Origin: an uncultured Aquimarina sp.
GTDB lineage: Bacteria > Bacteroidota > Bacteroidia > Flavobacteriales > Flavobacteriaceae
Direction: 5' to 3'
NCBI GenBank assembly: GCA_947498705.1
Contig: CANMLW010000001.1
Span: forward strand, 248,001 to 312,000
Length of the DNA stretch: 64,000 bases
Under the pieces are notes generated by a model. That model worked only from the letters and a program-made list of their open reading frames with translations, was not told where the DNA came from and did no database searches. Every line of letters begins with the position of its first letter. Positions within the stretch are counted from its first letter, which is position 1. A program made the position numbers and the translations under genes. Positions 1 to 8,012 of this stretch are shown here, piece after piece.

Positions 1-2358
1 ATGAGAGTTGCAGTGCAGTTTGGTAAAAGTAAAATATATGCGGCATTAGTTACTACGGTTCATCAAATCCCTCCAGCGGTCTATGAAGCAAAGGAAATAG
101 AACATATATTGGATGAAAATCCAATTGTTACTGCACATCAATTAGAATTGTGGACATGGATATCTAAGTACTATATGTGTACCATGGGAGAGGTAATGCG
201 TGCAGCACTTCCAGGAGCTTTTTTATTGGAAAGCGAAACTTTAGTACATAAAAACGAAAAATCGGTTATTGATGAGTCCCTTTTAAAAGATGATGAGTTT
301 CTTATTTATGAAGCATTGCAATACCAAAGTTTACTTCGTATTCAGGAAATTATGGATATTACTGGCAAAAAAAATGTACTTCCGGTAGTAAAGAGATTGT
401 TAGAGAAAGAGGTTATAACGGTGCAAGAAGAAATTTATGAGCAGTATAAACCTAAAATAGTACGTTATGTACGATTACACTCAAAATATAAGGATGAAGA
501 ATCATTGCGTACGTTACTTGATTCGATGACAAGAGCTCCAAAGCAACGAGAAATCCTAATGCATCTTTTTACGCTTCAGGCACAATCTACAAAATCTATA
601 AAAGTAAGTCAACTGGTTAAATCGGTAAATAGTTCTTCGACAGTTGTAAAGGCACTGATTGATAAAGAAATATTAGAAGAATATCACTTAAAAACCGATA
701 GAGTAACCTATAGCGGTAATACAGGTGGAGCATTAAAAACTTTAAATGAATTTCAACAAACGGCTTATGATGAGATTGAAAATGTTTTTCGGGATAAAGG
801 AGTGTGTCTTTTTCATGGCGTTACATCATCTGGAAAAACCGAAGTTTATGTAAAGCTTATAGCAAAAACTATTCAGGAAGGAAAGCAGGTATTATACTTA
901 CTACCAGAGATTGCTTTAACCACACAACTCATCACTCGCTTGCAAGAGTATTTTGGAGAAAAACTAACAGTGTATCATTCCAAATATTCGGTAAATGAAC
1001 GGGTAGAAGCCTGGAATAATATTAAAGAACAAAAATCGAAAGCTCAAGTCGTAATAGGGGCAAGATCAGCAATATTTTTACCATTTGTCAACTTGGGATT
1101 AGTTATTATCGATGAAGAACATGAAAATACATTTAAGCAGTATGACCCAGCACCAAGATATCACGCCAGAGATACCGCAATAGTATTGTCAAGAATGTTT
1201 GATGCAAAGGTATTACTAGGGTCAGCAACCCCTGCCTTAGAAACATATTATAATGCACAAAAAGGGAAATATGGTTATGTACAATTAACAAGGAGATATG
1301 GTAATGTGTTGATGCCAGAAATTAATTTGGTTGATATCAAAACAAAGTATAAAAAGAGGGAGATGACTGGGCATTTTAGTGATACTTTGTTAGAGAACAT
1401 TCAAGAATCGTTAAAAGAAGGGGAGCAGGTCATTCTTTTTCAAAATAGAAGAGGGTATTCTCCTGTTGTAGAGTGCACAACCTGTGGCCATTCACCACAA
1501 TGTCCTAATTGTGATGTTAGTCTGACTTTTCATAGTCATAAAAATCAGTTACGATGTCATTATTGCGGATATCATATGGCAATGCCAAATACTTGCGCTG
1601 CTTGTGATAGTGTTGATTTAGCTACTAAGGGGTTTGGCACAGAACAAATAGAAAAAGAATTGCAGCAACTTTTTCCTGATCATAAAGTAGGTAGAATGGA
1701 TCAAGATACTACTAGGGGAAAACATGGTTATGAAAAAATTATAAATCGTTTCGAAGATGGTGAGATTGATATTATGGTTGGTACCCAAATGCTTTCTAAG
1801 GGGTTAGACTTTCGAAAAGTGAGTCTGGTTGGTATTATGAATGCAGATAATCTTTTAAATTTCCCAGATTTTAGAGCACACGAGCGCAGCTTTCAATTAA
1901 TGCAACAAGTGGCGGGAAGAGCAGGAAGAACTCAAAAAAGAGGAAAAGTTCTTATTCAAACATACAATCCGTTTCATCAAATTTTGCAGCAAGTATCGGT
2001 TAATGATTATACAGGTATGTATACAGATCAAATAGAAGAAAGGCATCAATATAAATACCCTCCATTTTATAAAATTATAAAAATAACCGGTAAGCATAAA
2101 GATTACAATAAGGTCAACGAAGCAACCAATTGGTTTGCAAAATCTTTAAGAAATGTATTTAAAGAAAATGTATTGGGACCAGAATTTCCTCCTATATCAA
2201 GAATTCGTAACCAGTATCATAAAAATATAATTCTAAAAATACCCAATAGACAGTCTTTACAAAAAACTAAAGAAGTGATTCATAAGATAGATACATCTTT
2301 TAAAAGTATAAAAGAGTTTTCGGGTGTTCGATTAATAATTAATGTAGATAATTACTGA
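1..2358 (+). CDS. priA: Primosomal protein N' (replication restart helicase PriA), 5'-truncated
   Basis: PriA is a 3'-5' superfamily 2 helicase that reloads the replisome at stalled forks. Visible here (numbered from the first codon of the window): Walker A around G273-T280 (GVTSSGKT), DEEH box at D371-H374, and an eight-cysteine zinc-binding insert with pairs C492/C495, C501/C504, C519/C522 and C532/C535, followed by the C-terminal helicase lobe with the GTQMLSKGLDF and QVAGRAGR motifs. The first visible residues (MRVAVQFGKSK) correspond to an internal part of the N-terminal DNA-binding domain, where PriA normally has a (G)MRV-PFG segment after about 30 residues. The first ATG at base 1 is therefore probably an internal Met and the true start lies upstream of the window. 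It is convergent with the LytTR regulator downstream. Confidence 0.95.
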   Translation: MRVAVQFGKSKIYAALVTTVHQIPPAVYEAKEIEHILDENPIVTAHQLELWTWISKYYMCTMGEVMRAALPGAFLLESETLVHKNEKSVIDESLLKDDEFLIYEALQYQSLLRIQEIMDITGKKNVLPVVKRLLEKEVITVQEEIYEQYKPKIVRYVRLHSKYKDEESLRTLLDSMTRAPKQREILMHLFTLQAQSTKSIKVSQLVKSVNSSSTVVKALIDKEILEEYHLKTDRVTYSGNTGGALKTLNEFQQTAYDEIENVFRDKGVCLFHGVTSSGKTEVYVKLIAKTIQEGKQVLYLLPEIALTTQLITRLQEYFGEKLTVYHSKYSVNERVEAWNNIKEQKSKAQVVIGARSAIFLPFVNLGLVIIDEEHENTFKQYDPAPRYHARDTAIVLSRMFDAKVLLGSATPALETYYNAQKGKYGYVQLTRRYGNVLMPEINLVDIKTKYKKREMTGHFSDTLLENIQESLKEGEQVILFQNRRGYSPVVECTTCGHSPQCPNCDVSLTFHSHKNQLRCHYCGYHMAMPNTCAACDSVDLATKGFGTEQIEKELQQLFPDHKVGRMDQDTTRGKHGYEKIINRFEDGEIDIMVGTQMLSKGLDFRKVSLVGIMNADNLLNFPDFRAHERSFQLMQQVAGRAGRTQKRGKVLIQTYNPFHQILQQVSVNDYTGMYTDQIEERHQYKYPPFYKIIKITGKHKDYNKVNEATNWFAKSLRNVFKENVLGPEFPPISRIRNQYHKNIILKIPNRQSLQKTKEVIHKIDTSFKSIKEFSGVRLIINVDNY

Positions 2359-2486
2359 TGGATCATTTTTAAACGATTGTAAAAAATGACGATGTACAAA
2401 TAAATTCTACTTATTAAGTATGGCTATAGGGTTAGGAAACAAAACTATTATTAGTAGTATAAATAAGCAGAGATTACAGAAAAAAT

Positions 2487-2510
2487 AATCAGGCACGATC
2501 AATCAGGCAC
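2487..2510. repeat. 10-bp tandem direct repeat between priA and the LytTR gene
   Basis: AATCAGGCAC occurs at 2487-2496 and again at 2501-2510, directly after the stop codon of the minus-strand regulator. It is short and may be chance; no T-rich terminator was seen at this convergent junction. Confidence 0.4.
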
Positions 2511-3218
2511 CTAATTATTTAATGCTTCTATCAAAGAATGTTTTTTATGTCTACTTAATGGTATTTTTTCGTCAGCAATTTCGATATTTCTACTATTGTA
2601 TCGCTCTACTTTATCAAGGTTTACAATATAAGATTTGTGAATCCTTAAAAATCGATCACTTGGTAATTGAGCTTCAAAAGATTTCATAGTAGCTAATACA
2701 ACGATAGGATCTCCTTCTTCCATGATTAATTTTACATAATCACCTAAAGCTTCAACATATTTTAACTGATTAAGGAATATTTTTCTTTTCTTTAAATTAC
2801 TTTTTACAAAAATATAGTCATCATCTTCTACTGCAGGATTCTCACTTCCAATTCTAGACATGCTTAATGCCTTCTCTACTGCAGCATTAAAACGATCTTT
2901 TTTCAATGGTTTTCTTAGATAATCAATCGCATCATAATCAAAAGCTTTAAAAGCATATTTTGTTTTTCCTGTAACAAAAATAATATGAGGCTTATTTTCT
3001 AAGTCATCTAAAAGATCAAAACCAGTTAAGATTGGCATCTCAATATCAAGGAATAATAAATCCACTTGCGTATCGAGTAAACCGTTCTTGGTTTCAATAG
3101 CATTATTCCATTCTGCCACTAATTCTAGTGAAGAATGTTCATCTATTAGTTTAACTATAGCTAGCCTTTGGAGGCGGGAATCATCGACTACCGCACATTT
3201 TAATTGTGATTGTTCCAC
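2511..3218 (-). CDS. LytTR-family response regulator
   Basis: A 235-residue two-domain regulator. The N-terminal receiver domain has acidic residues D12/D13, the phosphoacceptor D58 in LFLDIEMP, T83 and K103 in the YLRKP motif. The C-terminal half (about residues 135-235) is a LytTR DNA-binding domain, recognisable from the VEALGDYVKL segment and the FLRIHKSYIVNLDKV segment. Family members respond to a membrane histidine kinase and bind DNA direct repeats. No kinase gene of the LytS/YehU type is adjacent, so its partner is elsewhere. The gene is convergent with priA and divergent from the ribosomal operon. Confidence 0.92.
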   Translation of the reverse strand: MEQSQLKCAVVDDSRLQRLAIVKLIDEHSSLELVAEWNNAIETKNGLLDTQVDLLFLDIEMPILTGFDLLDDLENKPHIIFVTGKTKYAFKAFDYDAIDYLRKPLKKDRFNAAVEKALSMSRIGSENPAVEDDDYIFVKSNLKKRKIFLNQLKYVEALGDYVKLIMEEGDPIVVLATMKSFEAQLPSDRFLRIHKSYIVNLDKVERYNSRNIEIADEKIPLSRHKKHSLIEALNN

Positions 3219-3329
3219 TTGTTCGCGTTATATATTCTAAATACAATATTAATGAATATATATTATTTCCACAAACAATTATGGCTTTTTGTCGATAAAA
3301 ATAGTGTTTCATCGAAATAGAAATTAGGG

Positions 3330-3360
3330 TTTGATAATCCAAAAAATAGTGTTATTTTTG
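3330..3360 (+). promoter_or_regulatory. Bacteroidota-type promoter of the rpsF operon
   Basis: TTTG at 3330-3333 and TATTTTTG at 3353-3360 are separated by exactly 19 bases, matching the known TTTG-N19-TAnnTTTG consensus of the primary sigma factor in this phylum. The predicted start of transcription is near 3366, about 25 bases before the rpsF ATG. Its position rules out the longer reading frame that opens at TTG 3331. Confidence 0.85.
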
Positions 3361-3390
3361 CACCCAATTTTAATTAAAACTATAGATTTT

Positions 3391-3729
3391 ATGAATCAAT
3401 ACGAAACTGTTTTCATCTTGAATCCCGTTTTATCTGAAGACCAGATAAAGGAAACAGTTAAGAAATACGAAGACATTCTTGTTTCTAATGGTGCCAAGAT
3501 GATATCAAAAGAGGATTGGGGGCTTAAAAAGCTTGCATATGCAATCCAACACAAAAAAAGTGGTTTTTATCACCTTTTCGAATATCAAGTACCTGGAGAG
3601 GTTATTAACATGTTAGAGGTAGAATTTAGACGTGATGAGCGTGTGATGAGATACCTTACCGTAAGTCTTGATAAACATGCAATCGCATGGGCGGAAAAAA
3701 GAAGAACTAGAAACAAACAAAAAGCTTAA
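3391..3729 (+). CDS. rpsF: 30S ribosomal protein S6
   Basis: S6 is a small-subunit protein that binds the central domain of 16S rRNA together with S18. The product of 112 residues begins [13 protein letters not shown] and contains the typical [13 protein letters not shown] and [11 protein letters not shown] segments followed by a basic tail. The frame is open 20 codons further upstream to a TTG at 3331, but that extension overlaps the promoter and encodes non-conserved residues, so ATG 3391 is chosen. First gene of the rpsF-rpsR-rplI operon; rpsR starts two bases after the stop. Confidence 0.97.
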   Translation: MNQYETVFILNPVLSEDQIKETVKKYEDILVSNGAKMISKEDWGLKKLAYAIQHKKSGFYHLFEYQVPGEVINMLEVEFRRDERVMRYLTVSLDKHAIAWAEKRRTRNKQKA

Positions 3730-3731
3730 TT

Positions 3732-4028
3732 ATGTCATCTATAGAACAACAAGCTAAAGGAAAAAAAGACGGAGAGATCAGATATCTTACTCCTCTTAAT
3801 ATAGATACTACGAAAAATAAGAAGTACTGCCGTTTTAAAAAATCAGGAATCAAATATATAGATTATAAAGATCCAGATTTCTTAATGGCGTTTGTAAATG
3901 AGCAAGGTAAATTGTTACCTCGTCGTTTAACGGGTACTTCATTAAAGTACCAACGTAAGGTGAGCGTTGCAGTAAAAAGAGCAAGACATTTGGCATTAAT
4001 GCCATATGTTGGTGATTTATTAAAATAA
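3732..4028 (+). CDS. rpsR: 30S ribosomal protein S18
   Basis: S18 forms a heterodimer with S6 on the 30S platform. The 98-residue product shows the family core: [17 protein letters not shown], then [17 protein letters not shown] and the [15 protein letters not shown]-terminal segment, the conserved arginine-rich rRNA-binding helix. The single Cys in KKYCRF remains from the ancestral zinc-site region, without the other ligands. It starts two bases after rpsF and is followed after 16 bases by rplI, so the three are co-transcribed. Confidence 0.98.
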   Translation: MSSIEQQAKGKKDGEIRYLTPLNIDTTKNKKYCRFKKSGIKYIDYKDPDFLMAFVNEQGKLLPRRLTGTSLKYQRKVSVAVKRARHLALMPYVGDLLK

Positions 4029-4044
4029 AATTCGACATAACGTA

Positions 4045-4497
4045 ATGGAACTTATATTAAAAAAAGATGTTGAGAATCTAGGATTCGTAGACGACGTAGT
4101 ACAAGTGAAGAATGGTTATGGTCGTAACTATTTAATCCCTCAGGGATATGCTGTATTAGCAACTCCTTCTGCCAAAAAAGTACTTGCTGAAACATTAAAG
4201 CAACGTGCTTTTAAAGAAAAGAAAGAAGTAGAAGATGCACAAAAAATAGGAAAACAACTAAATGATTTAGAATTCAAAATTGCTGCTAAAGTTGGTAGTG
4301 GAGATAAGTTGTTTGGTTCTGTTTCTAATGCAGACGTTGCAGAAGCATTTGCTAAGCAAAATGTAGAGATAGAAAAGAAGTTTATTACAGTTCCAGGAGG
4401 AACTATTAAACGTCTTGGACAGTATGAAGCTTCAGTAAGACTTCATAGAGAGGTAATTATTCCTGTTTCTTTTGAAATAGTTCCTCAAGCCAAATAA
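4045..4497 (+). CDS. rplI: 50S ribosomal protein L9
   Basis: L9 binds 23S rRNA near the L1 stalk. The 150-residue product is the normal length: N-terminal domain with MELILKKDVENLG and the diagnostic VKNGYGRNYLIPQGYA motif, a charged central helix (about residues 45-75), then the C-terminal domain containing GSGDKLFGSVSNADVAEA. Last gene of the rpsF operon; a strong rho-independent terminator follows within 32 bases. Confidence 0.98.
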   Translation: MELILKKDVENLGFVDDVVQVKNGYGRNYLIPQGYAVLATPSAKKVLAETLKQRAFKEKKEVEDAQKIGKQLNDLEFKIAAKVGSGDKLFGSVSNADVAEAFAKQNVEIEKKFITVPGGTIKRLGQYEASVRLHREVIIPVSFEIVPQAK

Positions 4498-4528
4498 AAA
4501 TAAACAGATTTTACTGTTTTGATATATT

Positions 4529-4557
4529 AAAAATCGCTCTTAATGAGCGATTTTTTT
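4529..4557 (+). terminator. Rho-independent terminator of the rpsF-rpsR-rplI operon
   Basis: An 11-bp perfect stem (AAAAATCGCTC / GAGCGATTTTT) with a 5-base loop TTAAT ends in a run of seven T. It sits just after rplI. Confidence 0.93.
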
Positions 4558-4559
4558 AT

Positions 4560-4720
4560 GAACTGGTTTCAACTTTTTTGATTCATGCGAAAAATGATGA
4601 TTTTTTGATCGATTGAAATGTTTTTTGCACTTCATAGCAGCGCTACGAACTAATAAAAAGATGAAAATTGAGTGAAAAAGAGCATTTTTATAGCGAATTG
4701 AAAAAAGTTTAAACCAGTTC
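4560..4720. repeat. 160-bp imperfect palindrome (MITE- or REP-like element)
   Basis: The sequence reads GAACTGGTTTCAACTTTTTT at the left end, and the reverse complement of the right end reads GAACTGGTTTAAACTTTTTT. The arms keep matching with small indels all the way to a central TAGCAGCGCTACGAA around AGCGCT (4639-4644). It contains no credible reading frame. It lies between the rplI terminator and the next gene. The structure suggests a non-autonomous repeat able to fold into one long hairpin; whether it is dispersed cannot be judged from this window, where I saw no second copy. Confidence 0.75.
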
Positions 4721-4756
4721 TATGATTGATTTTTTCTAAAAATCATCTTTTATAGT

Positions 4757-4764
4757 TATTTTTG
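4757..4764 (+). promoter_or_regulatory. -7 element (TATTTTTG) before the 157-residue conserved gene
   Basis: Matches TAnnTTTG, 17 bases before the ATG at 4782. No TTG is found at the expected -33 spacing, so only the -7 half is supported. Confidence 0.55.
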
Positions 4765-4781
4765 CCAACAATTTTTTTTAA

Positions 4782-5255
4782 ATGAAATATCAAAGGTTAA
4801 GTAAAGAGCAGTTAGAAGAGTTACATGTCGAATTCATTAATTTTTTGGCGACCCAGTCTATCACAGGAGATGAGTGGGAAGACATAAAAAATAATAAACC
4901 TCAGGTTGCAGAAGAAGAAATAGATATATTTAGCGATTTGGTATGGGAAAAAGTACTAACAAATGCTACCTATTTAGAGCATTTTTCTAAAGATCAAATT
5001 CATTTATTTGAATTGCAAGAAGAAGAAATGCTTTTGATAGCGGTCAAAGTAAATGACACAACCGTAGATATTACTACTCCAGAAGGTTATGCATGGTTAA
5101 AAGAAAACCTTTTAAATGACAATGTAGTTTTTTACAATGCCTCTAAGGCATATGGTGAAGATAAAAACCTGGATAAATTTAGGCTTATACAACAGGGAGC
5201 AAATATTACACAAGGAGCGCTGTATCAGTATTTTGATAAAGTAATACATGAGTAG
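4782..5255 (+). CDS. Conserved flavobacterial protein (DUF6495-like)
   Basis: A 157-residue acidic, soluble protein without signal peptide or membrane segment, beginning MKYQRLSKEQLEELHVEF and containing the segment FINFLATQSITGDEWEDIK. It resembles a protein family that is widespread and usually single-copy in Flavobacteriia (I believe DUF6495); its function is unknown to me. It stands alone between the palindrome and hisS, with its own -7 promoter element. No catalytic motif can be read from it. Confidence 0.8.
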   Translation: MKYQRLSKEQLEELHVEFINFLATQSITGDEWEDIKNNKPQVAEEEIDIFSDLVWEKVLTNATYLEHFSKDQIHLFELQEEEMLLIAVKVNDTTVDITTPEGYAWLKENLLNDNVVFYNASKAYGEDKNLDKFRLIQQGANITQGALYQYFDKVIHE

Positions 5256-5328
5256 GTATAAATTATCCCTAATAGACTGCTATAGCATAACTTTAATTTT
5301 TAATTATATTTTTTAAAAGTATTAGTTA

Positions 5329-5356
5329 TTGTCCTTGTACTTTTTTTAGATATTTG
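5329..5356 (+). promoter_or_regulatory. Probable promoter of hisS
   Basis: TTG at 5329-5331, 17 bases, then GATATTTG at 5349-5356 (one mismatch to TAnnTTTG). It would give a leader of about 70 bases before the hisS ATG. No T-box or attenuator structure was recognised in the leader. Confidence 0.45.
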
Positions 5357-5434
5357 CAGCCAGAAATGGCCGATTATTGCGAGGTTTGATATAAAATTTC
5401 ATTTAACCTGCAAGCGCATATAAAATTTATTAAA

Positions 5435-6805
5435 ATGGCACAAAAACCATCTATTCCAAAAGGAACCCGTGATTTTTCTCCTGTAGAAGTTGCAAAGAGA
5501 AATTATATTATAAATATCATTAAAGAGCAGTTTAGATTGTTTGGTTTTCAGCCTATAGAAACCCCTAGTTTTGAAAACAGCGAGACATTAATGGGGAAAT
5601 ATGGAGAAGAAGGGGATCGCTTAATATTTAAAATTTTGAATAGTGGTGATTACCTAAATAAAGTAGATGAAACTATACTAGCCGCCAAAGATGCTTCAAA
5701 ACTTACTTCTAAAATAAGTGAAAAAGCGCTACGATATGATCTTACAGTACCTTTTGCACGTTATGTGGTACAACATCAAAATGAAATTGATCTGCCATTT
5801 AGAAGGTTTCAGGTGCAACCGGTATGGAGAGCAGATAGACCACAAAAAGGAAGATATAGAGAATTTTATCAATGTGATGCAGATGTGGTAGGAAGCACCT
5901 CTTTATGGCAAGAAGTTGATTTTATAAAATTGTATGATAACGTTTTTACAAAATTAAAACTTGATGGTGTAACTATTAAAATGAATAACCGCAAGATTCT
6001 TTCTGGTATAGCTGAAGTAATAGGAGCAAGTGATAAACTAATTGATTTTACTGTCGCCCTTGATAAATTAGATAAGATAGGAGAGGATGGAGTAAGAAAA
6101 GAAATGCTGGATAAAGGTATTTCTGAAAGTGCCATTGAAAAAGTAAGCCCACTTTTTAGTTTTAAAGGAACTACAGAAGAAAAGATAGAGGGACTAAGAA
6201 AGTTATTAGCTACTTCGGAAGAAGGAATGAAAGGAGTAGAAGAGTTACAATTTATTGTAAATGCTATTAAAGAAGTGCCGTTAGAAACCGCTACATTAGA
6301 TCTTGATGTAACCTTGGCACGTGGGTTGAATTATTATACTGGAGCCATTTTTGAGGTTGCCGCACCAGATACAGTTGCTATTGGTTCTATAGGAGGAGGA
6401 GGTCGTTATGATGATCTTACAGGTATTTTCGGATTAAAGAACATTAGTGGTGTAGGTATTTCTTTTGGACTTGATAGAATATATTTGGTACTAGAAGAAT
6501 TAGGGTTGTTTCCTGATACCGTAGCACCTTCAACCCAGGTTTTATTTATTAATTTTGGAGATAAAGAAGCACTATATTGCCTTAAAGCGGTTAATGAGTT
6601 GAGAAAAGACCAAATAATGGCAGAACTTTATCCTGATAATGCAAAGATGAAAAAGCAAATGGGGTATGCCAATAAGAGAAATATCCCCTATGTTGTGCTT
6701 GCAGGAACTTCTGAGATAGAAAATAATACATTTACGGTTAAAGAAATGCAGTCTGGTGACCAAAAAGAGTTGAGTTTAGAAGAATTAAAAATGATGATTC
6801 TGTAA
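5435..6805 (+). CDS. hisS: Histidine--tRNA ligase
   Basis: Class II aminoacyl-tRNA synthetase that charges tRNA-His. The 456-residue product starts MAQKPSIPKGTRDFSPVEV, the usual HisRS opening. Class II motif 2 is at R123-R132 and following (RRFQVQPVWR, then GRYREFYQCD); the histidine-specific motif LARGLNYYTG is at L294-G303; motif 3 includes GGGGRYDDL and GVGISFGLDRIY. The C-terminal anticodon-binding domain covers about residues 360-456. Single gene with its own promoter; no clear terminator was seen after it. Confidence 0.97.
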   Translation: MAQKPSIPKGTRDFSPVEVAKRNYIINIIKEQFRLFGFQPIETPSFENSETLMGKYGEEGDRLIFKILNSGDYLNKVDETILAAKDASKLTSKISEKALRYDLTVPFARYVVQHQNEIDLPFRRFQVQPVWRADRPQKGRYREFYQCDADVVGSTSLWQEVDFIKLYDNVFTKLKLDGVTIKMNNRKILSGIAEVIGASDKLIDFTVALDKLDKIGEDGVRKEMLDKGISESAIEKVSPLFSFKGTTEEKIEGLRKLLATSEEGMKGVEELQFIVNAIKEVPLETATLDLDVTLARGLNYYTGAIFEVAAPDTVAIGSIGGGGRYDDLTGIFGLKNISGVGISFGLDRIYLVLEELGLFPDTVAPSTQVLFINFGDKEALYCLKAVNELRKDQIMAELYPDNAKMKKQMGYANKRNIPYVVLAGTSEIENNTFTVKEMQSGDQKELSLEELKMMIL

Positions 6806-6968
6806 TTTTATTCTTAATAATTGGATGATTTAGTTGGATTTTCTTGTTTTATTTACGAATTTTATAGTTGTTCATTGGTTGCTTGTTGAAAATATTAACT
6901 TTTATTTAAAAAGTTGAAAATTTAACAATGAATACAGGACACATATAATTAGTCAAAATAAACATATT

Positions 6969-7472
6969 ATGAAAAGCCCCCTAATAATCATTTTGCTTAG
7001 CATTTTGATGATATCTTTTTTGTCATCATGTAAAAAAGATATAAAAGAAGAAAGAACAGATACTGTTCAAACCATTCCTATATCAGATACGACAAGAATT
7101 CGTTTAGAACAAAATGTAAAAGAAAAAGTTGTAGATAAAAAGACAAAAAAATCTACTAAAAAGAAAAAATCTACTAAAAAAGATAGTAAAACCGATAATG
7201 CAACTTTGCATATACCTGGTACATTCGAAACTACAGATAATTCTTTCTCTAAGAAATATGTAAAAGATTATGAAAATTATGTCGCAAATTATAGGAAAGC
7301 GGTAAAGGCAAAAGATATGGACTCTTTTCTTAAACTCAGCAAAGCAAGTAATGATCTTAGTAGACAATATAATCGTCTTATGAATATACTTCCTGGAGAA
7401 GAAATAGAGAAACTAAGTGAGTATATGCAAATTAAATCAAATGAACTAGCTAAGTTATCAGAACAAATGTAA
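6969..7472 (+). CDS. Lysine-rich lipoprotein of unknown function
   Basis: 167 residues. A signal peptide ends in a lipobox (FLSSC, Cys about residue 21), predicting a lipidated envelope protein. Residues about 55-78 are a low-complexity Lys/Thr/Ser tract (KKSTKKKKSTKK). The C-terminal half (about residues 90-167) looks helical and carries ENYVANYRKAVKAKDMDSFL, similar to small conserved lipoprotein domains seen in Bacteroidota such as DUF6591, which I cannot confirm. It stands alone and is closed by a strong terminator. Confidence 0.8.
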   Translation: MKSPLIIILLSILMISFLSSCKKDIKEERTDTVQTIPISDTTRIRLEQNVKEKVVDKKTKKSTKKKKSTKKDSKTDNATLHIPGTFETTDNSFSKKYVKDYENYVANYRKAVKAKDMDSFLKLSKASNDLSRQYNRLMNILPGEEIEKLSEYMQIKSNELAKLSEQM

Positions 7473-7496
7473 AAGTTCTTTAAGTACAATCTAAAG

Positions 7497-7539
7497 AAGG
7501 TACCTATTTTCAACTTGTTGAAGATAGGTACCTTTTTTT
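7497..7539 (+). terminator. Rho-independent terminator after the Lys-rich lipoprotein
   Basis: A near-perfect 17-bp stem (AAGGTACCTATTTTCAA / TTGAAGATAGGTACCTT, one mismatch) is followed by seven T. Confidence 0.93.
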
Positions 7540-7568
7540 ATGAATATTTTGTTTGTAACTATTTATAT

Positions 7569-7724
7569 CTAGTGTTTTAATTGATATGGCTCTTCGGTTA
7601 TTCTAATATCAAAATTATATGCCTCGAATACTATGGTACTTTCTATGATTTTTGTTTTTACTATGTAATAATATTTTTTTTCATAAAGATTTAATTCAAT
7701 CCCAAAATTCCTTGCCAGATACTT
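7569..7724 (-). pseudogene. Possible C-terminal gene remnant, unidentified
   Basis: On the minus strand, 51 sense codons run from a TAA (7725-7727) to a TAG (7569-7571) with no Met or other plausible start. The translation is strongly protein-like: it begins KYLARNFGIELNLYEKK and continues with KTKIIESTIVFEAYNFDI before ending EEPYQLKH. Composition and hydrophobic periodicity look like a genuine beta-rich C-terminus. I read it as a decayed gene end; I do not recognise the family, and chance cannot be excluded at this length. Confidence 0.35.
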
Positions 7725-7739
7725 TTAAAATTTTTACAA

Positions 7740-8012
7740 TTAAACAGTAGTATATTTGTTGTTATACAATAAGTATAATGCTCATGCGTTAAATCTACAG
7801 TTTAATCGTGAAGCAATTATATTGTATGCAACCTTTAAATAGATGCTTTTAAAAATTTAGAGCTCTAAATTACTAGATATCTACAAAGACTTAGCTTGAT
7901 AATTATAGCTGTATATTAAGTACTTCCCCCCTCAATATCTAAAAGGCCAAAATCATATTAAGATAGACTGTTTACATGATTTTTTAATCGTATAAAAAAA
8001 ATAATCAATTAG
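7740..8012. other. Intergenic, no feature recognised
   Basis: AT-rich stretch between the minus-strand remnant and the cytochrome/YceI-like gene. I see no open frame, RNA gene or consensus promoter in it. Confidence 0.5.

Noticed and set aside
2359-2400. Hairpin TCATTTTT / AAAAATGA as priA terminator
   Set aside because: Short A/T stem without T-run; too weak to call.
3331-3390. N-terminal extension of rpsF from TTG 3331
   Set aside because: It overlaps a perfect promoter and adds non-conserved residues before MNQYETV.
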